Assembly: GCA_034698045.1 (NCBI GenBank)
Contig: JAQGAU010000948.1
Coordinates: 1-22,449, forward strand
Source of the DNA: Paramacrobiotus richtersi
Lineage: Eukaryota > Tardigrada > Eutardigrada > Parachela > Macrobiotidae
Length of the DNA stretch: 22,449 bases
Direction of reading: 5' to 3'
Of the stretch, positions 9,695 to 19,600 are shown piece after piece; positions within the stretch are counted from its first letter, which is position 1, and every line of letters starts with the position of its first letter. The translations under genes were made by a program, and so were the position numbers. The notes under the pieces were generated by a model. It was given only the letters and a program-made list of their open reading frames with translations. It was not told the origin of the DNA and made no database searches.

Positions 9695-11680
9695 AACAGG
9701 AGATTTCGATGACCAAGCTTTCATTGTGGAAGAGGCTGTAGTAGCCGCTGTACAGGGCGCAGACGGCGAATGTTGTCAGCTTTCGGAAATCTAATCCAGC
9801 CAGCTGATCCGTGTGCCATTTTTGGAGGCTATAATGAACGCCATCACGTGGATCAGGACTCTGCACGAAGTTCAGAATCTGGAAAATCAGTAACGGTATA
9901 TCACTGTCAGAAGCTACAAAATGCGTACAATTTACGATACATATGTGGAAATATCATAATAGTTTAATATATCCGTAAGATATCATTTTGCATTGAGGCT
10001 GTGTTTTCCCGTTCGTGGTTTACGACTTTACGTTAGTGACAAATAATTTAGGCATTCAACTAAAAATTATGTATTCTTTTGTTTAGCCCGAAATTAAATA
10101 TATATAGCAGCTACAGTTGATACTGATACAGTTGATACCGCAGGTCACGGAATGCAGTTTCCGTCAACTAACAAAACCAAAAGACTGCAGCATTTCATCG
10201 TACCTTCGTAATATTCTCCCGATCAGTTCGTCGATACCGATCATACACCACTCTTCTGTCCGGATCGGTGAAGTTGCGCACCCAAGCAGCTACAGCCAAA
10301 CGATCCACTTGTGGACAACAGCTTTCCAACAGAGCCCACAAGTTCTTCCTTTGTTCATGTACCAGCTGATTGGCTGTAATGCGCGCATGGGTGAAATGGG
10401 CAACGATCGGCAAGACAGAACTGCTGTATTCCATGTGAACCTCCTTCAGGATGAGCGTTTCACAGGCGGAAGCGAGACGCCGCAAATCTCTAGAAAGATC
10501 ATCCACGAAATGATCAGGGTCCGTTTTTCGGCAGTCCTCCAAGCGCAGATTGACAAGCATCAGCTTCGCCGCAGGATCAAATTTCCATTCTTTCATGACA
10601 TCGTGCAGAAACCGACCGACTCGCGACGGAAATCCATCTCGCCCGTCTCCAGCAATAGCGATGACCTGAGTTTGCTCGTTCCAACAGTTGACTAGGCAAG
10701 TGGCGATCTGGTATTCGCCCTGATAAGTTGTCGGTTCCGTGCCGTTGTATGTAAAGCGGAGGACATTCCGCACCGATGGTAACGTAAGAAAATTGTTCCA
10801 TTCTCTGCAAACCCGGCGAGTGTTGGTCTGATCTGGACTGTCCAAACTGCCGAGAATTTCCAGAACAATATTGCGGGACAGTGACTGAAGGGTGGTTTCC
10901 GTCCAGTCGTACACGTCAATCCTAAGGTATTCTTCCAGAATAACGCTGCTGATATGAAACATTTTATCACTGACGACAGAGGCCGCAGATACAGCGCGCT
11001 TCTGAAAAAAAAATAATCCATGCGGTATTAAGCAAATCCGTCAGTAACAAGCAGTTGCGCGGTCAGTCACGTTATAACAAAAATTTCCAGAACAAACGAA
11101 AGCTTTACGAACTAAACTACGATAAGAATTAAAAAAGTGCGGTTTTGTCGCTTACCGTTAGTCTCTGATAACGCTCCCATGGATACGAAAGTCCAGTATA
11201 AGAGACAATCTCTTCCGGTTTCGATTCATTGGAAAAGTACGGAATCTGCCCGCGTTTGTACACATGTGCGCGTAGGTTTGCCTCGGACCGTGCAGTGCGG
11301 ATCCGGCTTTTTCGAGGACTGAGACAGATACTGCGATCCGGCAGCAAGACCACAACTAAGCAAGAGGAATGGTCTTTGGACCTATCCGCAAAGAGTACTC
11401 TACCCGGATACCATTTCCATCGTTTAGAAGAATCCACACAGAGCAAGACCTCAATCACCACCGACAGTAGATGTTCAATATGACTTTGATATCGGTCGAT
11501 ATCGGAGATGAAGCTTTCGTGATGGGTGCGGTAAACCTTTCCATATGGAAGTTCTTGTGTTTCATTGCCAAAGTTGATAAGCATGCCTGTAGCGCTTGCC
11601 CCAACGCACAATCCGTAGTGTAGTAATCCGTCTGAACCCCGGACATCCACACTATTGGGGTCGAACAGGTCTGCACGCAT
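9693..11680 (-). CDS. F-box gene B: Tudor-like N-terminal region + F-box, 3 exons, about 502 aa
   Basis: Likely SCF substrate receptor and close paralog of genes A and C. Exons: 11680-11156 (175 codons), 11001-10204 (266) and 9878-9693 (61 plus stop). Introns of 154 and 325 bp are phase 0; donors are ACG|GTAAGC and AAG|GTACGA, acceptors a T-rich TTTCAG and TTCCAG. The N-terminal exon has VDVRGSDGLLHYG...NFG...LPYGKVYR, then IEVLLCVDSSKRWKWYPG, read as two barrel repeats. It stops about 70 residues before gene A's first exon does, so the third module is absent. The F-box is at about 212-250 (LQSLSRNIVLEILGSLDSPD...CREW). The following region keeps the family's CLVNCWNEQTQVIAIAGDG stretch and VAAWVRNFTDPDRR. 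The last exon has SPDPRDGVHYSLQKWH. The frame is intact throughout, so it is probably functional. Target unknown. Confidence 0.88.
9879..10203 (-). other. Intron 2 of F-box gene B (325 bp)
   Basis: AT-rich intron between the F-box exon and the last exon. It begins GTACGA and ends TTCCAG. A plus-strand open frame at 10117-10695 starts in it but is antisense to the F-box exon and is treated as a shadow. Confidence 0.7.
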
Positions 11681-11975
11681 TTTAAAGTGTACGATAATGG
11701 AGATTGTAGAAGATAACCGCTAGGGCACAGCAGCTGATATTCTAGATGAGCTATCAAATCCTGTATGCTTAGGACATGTGTCGAATGACTCGTGCATTCA
11801 CTGTATCAAATTTAAAACAGTAAACCAAATGTATGAGCTGAAGATTTGATATACGAAGCACTAATGAGCCACATAAACCTCAGCGCCAAAAAAGGATTTC
11901 GAAACCCGCGAAAAGCTACTGCCGTTACTGCCATTCTTACTGCCGTTACCGTATCTAGCTGAGCTGTTTCTCTCG

Positions 11976-12018
11976 TCGAAAGATCCGGGCATTTTCGTTG
12001 TCGAAAGATCCGGGCATT
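11976..12018. repeat. Two direct copies of an 18-bp word, 25 bp apart
   Basis: TCGAAAGATCCGGGCATT occurs at 11976-11993 and 12001-12018. The matching bases just before each copy extend the likeness. It lies about 300 bp upstream of the gene B start on that gene's strand, so a regulatory role is possible but unsupported. Confidence 0.9.
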
Positions 12019-12478
12019 ATCGGATCCGCGCCTTTGTTTTGCTTGCATGGATCCGGTTTGTCACCGTTCGTGTAGGGTCTCATTGCACAGAACGATTATA
12101 AACCGCTTCGTAATTTTTAGCAATCGTATTCTTAGTACGTACCGTACTTGTGCTATCGTACTTTAAATGGGAACCGTACTTTAAACTGTAAAAGAATTTT
12201 TTCCCCGCCGTACATAACTTACGTGTAACGCTACCGTTCCGTTAACGTGTGATTATAAAACTCAGCACTGCGTTCTAAATTTACTGCCATCCGTGCATCT
12301 TTCTTTACCGCTTACGGACGGGTGTTGATGAAACTCATTGGCAGAAGCCGCAGCATTAAAGTACGCGGTGCCAGGCTGTCAGAGCTGTTTAAGACTAGGT
12401 ACATGGACAGTACGTACCACTAAGAGTACCATGTGCTACTGAATAGCTGTTTAAACGAAATGGCCATGGCGTCCGCAC

Positions 12479-12516
12479 CGGGGCGCGAAGTAAAATGGCA
12501 GTGCGCCCCGTTTTTT
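12479..12516 (+). repeat. GC-rich perfect hairpin followed by six Ts
   Basis: The stem CGGGGCGC (12479-12486) and GCGCCCCG (12503-12510) encloses a 16-base loop and is followed directly by TTTTTT. It resembles an intrinsic terminator. In a eukaryote a T run could end a Pol III transcript, but I found no A or B box upstream. Confidence 0.8.
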
Positions 12517-12751
12517 CAAGTATCATGTTTTACATAAAGAAGACATTTCGAAATTATGCTTTTTATTTTTGAGGTGGATATTTTGCCAAAGAAACGATTC
12601 ATGTCGCCAGTATGTTTAACCTCACTCGTTAGCGGGTATTCTATCCGTTCAGTTTGCTGAAATGTTAAGCAAAATATTGCACAGGAAAGCGTCGGTCTGT
12701 AGACCTGGCTATGACCTCGAAATTTCTTATCCACGCTTCGAATTCAATTTT

Positions 12752-13016
12752 GACATCATTTTGGGTCACGATCCCCAGCCGTCAGTTACCGGGACGAAGC
12801 AGACTTTCGAAATTGGTTGAAAGCTATGATTGAGACTGAATTCCCTGAAAACATCACCGAACCTCGGAAACGAGGACGGAATAAGCACGAGGAAGCCAAT
12901 TCTCGAGCGGCATATTATACACTTACTCTACAACAGGCGGAAGTGAAAGCGTTACGATTAACACTGATCGAAATGTCCAGGGCTTACTTACAATTGTTAG
13001 TTCTGTCAGTAGCATA
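12752..13016 (+). other. Doubtful coding stretch (possible exon or gene remnant)
   Basis: An open plus-strand frame running from about 12752 to the TAA at 13015-13017. It reads as a charged region with RDEADFRNWLKAMIETEFPE, then KRGRNKHEEANSR, then a leucine-rich helix-like part. The composition looks more protein-like than most chance frames here, but there is no clear start with context, no recognised domain and no partner exon. It could be chance. Confidence 0.2.
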
Positions 13017-13672
13017 ATAAATCAAATCTTAACGGCTATACTGTACACCACCTACAGTAGATAAAGGGACGAGCAAACCATTGATGAGCAGAAGTAAGCG
13101 AACGCTTATCCTAATGCAACTTTTTTAAGGTCACCGGATAGTCTGGATGCGGAAACTGATGTGTTCACGTGAATGAGCTTCGCGTGCAAGATGCGCAGTA
13201 TGGACACTGAAATATGCAGAGCATTTCTGAGCAGCACAGAAAGTTACACATAGTGAACTTCACACCCTGTGTATACTTCGGGATTTGATTAGGGCAGGGA
13301 AAAGGTCCCGGGCACTAACGCTGCTTTATTTGCCTGGTACGTACGCGGCCTCCGTAGCAACTGAATCAAGTGATTTTTAGTGAGCCGAAACATGGATTTT
13401 ACTTTCCCTAGATGAATATGATAAAAGTGCCAAACTGACAGCATTTTTATCAACTTATCGGACTATCAGATATACGTATTATCAAAGTGCTAGAGACAGG
13501 AATAGAGTTACTGATGTACTACACACGTCGCAAGACTGAGAAAATACATCTACACACTGACGCTGCGACGGTTGAGTGACGGAAAGGTATGCAGTTTCAC
13601 GGTCAAACTGTGCGTTTGGTTTTCTTTCGATGTATACGCTACCAGCAAAACCGATAAGTCCATGCTTCCTTC

Positions 13673-16600
13673 TTATGGACAACACACTTGGATGATCATG
13701 ATTTTATTATGGAAGACACAGTACAGAGCGTAGACGGTGAAGTTGGTCAGCTTTCTCAGATCCAATGCAGCAAGTTGATTTGAGGCGGAGTGCCATTGCT
13801 GGAGGTGGTAATGCACGCCCTCCCGCGGATCAGGACTTTGCATTAAGTTCAGAGTCTGCAAAATCAAAAATATGGCGCACTATTACTAAGTTGGCAACTT
13901 TGTCACTCCTGAGCAATGTGCCTTATTTTCAGCTGACATTAACGCCATAATTATTCTACCCGCTGTTATAGCTATCGGTTAAATCAAGACACGGTATAAC
14001 CAGTGATCAACAGCTACGTATTAAACCACAAGCCGGAAACTGTATTACCCGCAAATTAAAGGCTGCGGTTATACAGAGCTCGTCTCGATTGTTTTAAATA
14101 TCACGAAAGATATCTGGATCTGCTTCGTACCTGTACAGCCTTTACCCGGTCAGTTTGCCGATACGGATCAAATACCACTTCTCTGTCTGGATCAGTGTAG
14201 CTCCGCACCCAGATTGCCGAAGGATCCACCCGCGGACAGCTGTTATCTAACAAATCCCACCACTCCTTCCTTCGACCATCGTCCAGCTGACTAGCAGTAA
14301 TGCGGGCATGAATGAAGTGCACAATGATCGGCAGGAGGTAACTGCTACGTTCCATCCGGACTTCCTTTAGAAAGAGCGTTTTACAAGCGGAAACAAGGCG
14401 GCTCAGCGCACTGCGGAGATTATCCACCATGTTATAGAATTCCGCACTTCGGTAGTTTTCCAAGCGCAAATTGTACAGCATCAGTTTCTCCACCGGACAA
14501 TATTTAAAGTCTTGCAGGAAATTGTACAGAAACTGTCCGATTCGCGATACGAATGATCTACCATCTCCAGCAAGAACGATAACTCGCGTTTGTTTACTCC
14601 AACAGTTGATGAGGCAAGTGACCATTTGCTGTTCACCCTGATACCGCTCCTTTTTCTTGCAGTTGTAGGTAAAGCGGACGATACGCCGTCCCGAATATGA
14701 TGTCAGGAGATTGTTCCATTTTCTACACACTCGGCGGATCATGGTCTGGGGTGGGCTGTCTAAACTGCCAAAAACATCCAGAATGATATCGCCACAAAGT
14801 GATTGGAAGGTGGCTTCAGTCCAATTGTCCACGTCGAGTTCGGGATGCTTTTCCCGACGAATGCAGCTCATGTAGATGATGTTGTCAGTTATAAAGGATC
14901 TCGCAGATAAGGTGTGCTTCTGAAAAACCGAAGCAGTCTTTTATGCGGATCAGTTCACTGGAAACACAGCTGCAGTATAAATTCGGATACGGTAAAAAAA
15001 CCGCTGACAAACTACACCGTTACTGCCGTACCGATAGAGACGATTGGAAGTTTAAAGATCACTGAACCCATAATACTGTAGATTTAAATTAGATTTAATC
15101 GACTAAAGGGCCGAAGTGAAGCGAGGGTCCCCTGTGCTCAGCGAAACTGGAATTTTGATGTCTGTGTATCAGTTATTATTACTGCGCAGTCTCCGGCCCT
15201 ATCTAATCAAGTCACAAAAAAATGAGATTTTGGTGTTTTTTGGTGTAACTGCTGCTTTGAGACCTGGCGAGTACTGGCCTAAAGCTTATATCAGGGAGCC
15301 TATGGTGACTAATGGACTAAGGCATTTATGTAGATACATATGTAAAATGCCTGTCATTTGTCATTAATTACAGTAATGACATAATGACATTATACTAACT
15401 ACCGGGCTGTGGTGCGCTAGACATATGCTTTTGTAAAATGCCTGAGTAATATCTAATAATAATTATTTAAAGACACCTGAGGCCTTAGATAAGTTTTCTT
15501 GTATGGAGGTCGGGACGTTGTGTGCGGTGCGCTGATGCGCTAGCTGTTTACCAACACTTGTGTCGTCGGCTCATTCTAGTGCATGCTCTGCGCTCCGAGA
15601 TCTTCCATCCGGCCAGTGGTCAGTTCGAAACAGTTTTCACTTCCCGAACGAAGCCAGTCCGAAAAGACAGTCAGCATGGAACGCTTCAGTCATTGAGCTA
15701 AACTGTTCACAAATTCGAATGTCAACGCTGGAGAGCAGTCAGCAAAATTGTTAGCGGTTTCTGAACTTGGAGCTGGCGCATACGTGAACGCGCTACTAAC
15801 GGTATCACTGGGGAATTGTTGAATTGACGAGCAGCTATTGGGTGGACTTCTGTTTTGTCAAATGCTGCAAGGCCACACAAATGCTACTGCTGCAGCACAA
15901 GAGGGGATGAGCTCGGGCTTCGGCTTTCACCGTCTGTTCTGGGCAACGATAAATGGAATTAGGCTTGCTATTGCAAGATTAACAAAATTGTAGAAGTCCC
16001 GTTCAAATCGGCTAGATATCCGTGTCAGTTAGAACTTAACGGGTTGGCCAGAAAGGACAGAAAAATTTCGTCTTTCTCTGTACCGTGGCCTTTTGTAATC
16101 GCTCAGAGAACCACGAAAGGAAGAGGTGGCTCAATGTCAAGCCCCCGCCAAATTGTATTAAGGAAAGATTAGTCCGGAGGTAAATTCTTTTTTCTTAGTA
16201 TGCACAACTGCTTTATCACAGTTTATTGCTTAGCGTTTGTGTATGGTAATGGCCCATGAAAGCGATAATGCTAGGTAATCGCACTCCGCTTTGCTGCGAT
16301 AAAAGACCGAAGCTAAAGGAGAAAATACACCATCAAACCAAAAATCTTTAAAACCAAATAAAACAATGCACAGATGAAAAATAAAATCCGTAAGAGTAAG
16401 GTGAAAGGCTAAACCAGACTCCGCAGTCGGGCTGCCGCATGCAGCACGTGCACCTAGCCTAACCGGCATGAAAGGGCATGGGATAGCCGATTGCGCAGAC
16501 CGTATTGTGTGCGACTAAAGCAGACAAAAGAATCTTTTGTTCTCAAAAGTGTGCTCTTATTTTGCTTATATCTCGCTCATTTTTTGAGATATACCAAAAA

Positions 16601-19600
16601 CTAATCAGCTCATCTACAACAGGTCGGTATCTAGGCTCTATTCAAATTTGACGAAAATCGGATGAGAACTGACCGCGCTATCGCGGTACGCAAAAACGGG
16701 TGGCAACAAACACTTTTGCATTACTCTTGAACATGGAGGACCTTCGCTTCGCTTCGGTCGAAAAACTGGGTCCTGTTACATTTCTCGCTGACCTGACGAA
16801 ACGCTCGCTGACCAGACCTCGTGTGGTCCCAAATTCTGCTTTAACATTATCCGGCTCCTCTTTGATAGTTAAAGTACAGGTTCGGTTGAATGTGGAGAAG
16901 AGGCCTTCTGCTACTGCTTGTTATTACGCAAATATTGCCAGTACCGTGACCGACGGGACGGACAAAATATACCGTTTTCTTGAATACGGAGGACGCGGCC
17001 TATACTAGTGTGTTATTACGCAATACTTCCGGTACCGTGACTGATGGGACGGACAAAATAAACCCATATTTAGCAGTTCATATTGATATGAGTCGGGTAT
17101 TTATTTTTGAGTCCGGAATAAAAATGCTTACTTGTCGACCCGAGCGCAGCGAATGTCCTCTACATTAAACGAGAATTGTGTTTTTCTCCGTCCTGTCCGT
17201 TACAGTACCGGAAGAATTGCGCAATAAAACAATAGTACAGGTCGCGCCTTTTAAATTCAAGAAAACTTAAGTAAAAGAAACACCTTCGGCTACCGCTTCA
17301 GAGCTTCTTGAGATCTTAGCTCAGACTTGATTTGAAACATTATGCTACGCAGCTTTCTTTAAAAGAAATTTCTGTCTGATCCGTCGGTGCGAACGCTTAC
17401 TGAAACATCGCATATAGTTTTGAGCAGTCTTTATTGAACGTTCTCGGCTATTAATTTGTTTCCAATTGACTCAGAAAGCCTTACGAGGGAACTATTTCAG
17501 GCCCCTTTTCAAAAAATTCTTAAAGCGCTATTGTAGACTCAGAGTGACCCTATGAACTCTAAAAAATATTTTGGCTGCTGTGAAGCAGCTGGGCCCCTTG
17601 GGGGTAATCCTGTATTGTAATGTACACAGCATACCGTGTACTGTATGGTATGCATACCGCACAACAGTACGGCTGACAAAATCTCGTTTTAACCTGGATA
17701 TCTTGAACTCCTCGATTACAATTAAAAATTTATTTCAAGTCATTATAGCCCGATTAACAGTATCGAAAGAGGGAGAAACTAAATCGCCCAAAGTTTTTGC
17801 TGGAGCTAGTAATAATACCTTTCCCGTATTGTTTCATAAAAGAATATCGCTTATCAAACTATATGGGACTCCAAACAACCGTGAACAAAAATGTTTAAGG
17901 AACTGAACCAGGGTTTAGTTACTTTAGTTTTAATTTTTGCTTCTACGGTTGAAGGAGTCTAAAAGTAGCTGATTAATAAAAACTTGGCCGGCCGTGCCGT
18001 CAGGGTGTACGGTTTGCATACATACATGGTACTGCATGCTGTACACAGTACACACGATTACCCCCAAGGGGCCCAGCTGCTTCACAGCAGCCAAAAATAT
18101 TCGTTTACTGTTCACAGGGGTCCCTCTGAGCCCGCAGACATGTTCCGGGAATTTTTTGAATATTGGGCCTGAAATAGTCCCCTTGTTACTAGCTAATCTT
18201 AGTGAATATTTTCTTGAGGTTTTTCTTGATTTTTCGGCGAACACAATCAAAAAGCGTTTTTGTATGTTGTTAGTATTCGCTTGTCCTCGGCAAAGTCGTC
18301 CGGACGACGAAAACTCCGTCCGGCATAAATCTTACCCACCCCAAGGTAAACTTGGGAAAGTGCACTTTCTGACTGCGGACACTAAATGACCGAAGCGAAG
18401 GAAGTATGTAGTGTTTTATATCAATGTTAATGAATAAATATCAAAATAACAAATATTGACCATTTCACTATAAGCAATAGTGAAGCTATAACAATATCAA
18501 AAGTGATAATAACAACCAATTATTATTATTAAATAAATAAGCAATAAAAAATAAATAATAACCGACCGACCGACCGACCGACCGACCGACCGACCGACCG
18601 ACCGACCGACCGACCGACCGACCGACCGACCGACCGACAGATGACGGACGGATAACAAAATCCATTCGAGTTGAATATAGAGGACCTTCGGTCCGCTTCG
18701 ATTAAATCTGAGGTCATATCGGCCGTTGTGAACGCTTGGTTATGCATTCATTGCGGTTTAAGAACTTTAACTGATGTCTGTCGCTAATTATTTCTTCGGT
18801 TCCTACTCGATCCCTGCTGCTTTTGTCGCTATCTTACAAGGGAGCGACACGAGATTTTGCGCCAAAGAATCCCAGTATTTTCTTTAAATTACAGTTCATG
18901 AGATGAGTCATTAAAAAATATTGCATGAAGTTCCCTCGAGATTGGGGATCCGCAGGACCAAACCTCGGAGACGGAAAACTTGCGATGATCGCCAGTGCTA
19001 TCGTCCCTTTTAAAGTGAACAGTAATGGCACTTCTGCATTTACTACCAAATGGAACAAATTGTCAATGCAGACTGTTGCGCGTTATTGTTGCACTTAAAC
19101 CAAGGCGGTAACACTGGCGACATTGCAATTTTTCCGTCTTTCGAATTTTATTTAGCGTCCCCTTGGTCTCGAGGGAACTAAATACAATATTTTCAACAAT
19201 TTATCTAATGAAAAAAATACCAGGATTGTTTGCGTTTGAAATCTCGTGCCACTCCCTTGACAGTGAGTTTTTCTTGCGGTTCTAACAGATTTTTTTGCCC
19301 GTTATTTAAATTACAACTCCACTTTGCAGCAACCGTACCTTTAAACTTCAACGATTTTCAAGGTTACCTGGGACAGAAAGCGGCTAAATTTCTTTGAATG
19401 CGCGTTTAGCAGCAGAAAAATTTTGAAATTAAACGCCACAGCCCGATTGGTACTATACGGTCATTATGTCATTACTGTCATTAATGACAAATGACAGGCA
19501 TTTTACACAAGCATATGTCTAGCGCACCACAGCCCGGTAGTTACTATAATGTCATTATGTCATTACTGTCATTAATGACAAATGACAGGCATTTTACCCA

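Larger units (their letters stand above)
11681..13672. other. Gene-poor spacer between F-box genes B and C
   Basis: About 2 kb with no confident gene. The left end should hold the promoter of gene B. It contains a 25-bp-period direct repeat (11976-12018), a zone around 12120-12240 where ACCGTACTT-like words recur, a GC-rich hairpin followed by six Ts (12479-12516), and a doubtful plus-strand coding stretch (12752-13016). The right end is the 3' side of gene C. Confidence 0.6.

Noticed and set aside
10117-10695. 192-aa plus-strand open frame
   Set aside because: It lies opposite the F-box exon of gene B and shows no domain; its openness follows from codon use on the other strand.
12479-12516. 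Bacterial intrinsic terminator or bacterial contamination
   Set aside because: Spliced eukaryotic genes lie on both sides and no bacterial gene is nearby.
17571-18250. Two opposing frames sharing AAVKQLGPLGVI, at first sight a conserved protein
   Set aside because: The shared residues come from the two arms of one inverted repeat, so they are not independent evidence of coding.
18529-18747. Minus-strand frame reading Ser-Val-Gly-Arg repeats
   Set aside because: It is simply the translation of the (ACCG)n microsatellite and has no coding context.
18834-19058. 74-aa minus-strand frame
   Set aside because: It coincides with one arm of the palindrome at 18836-19262 and has no independent support.
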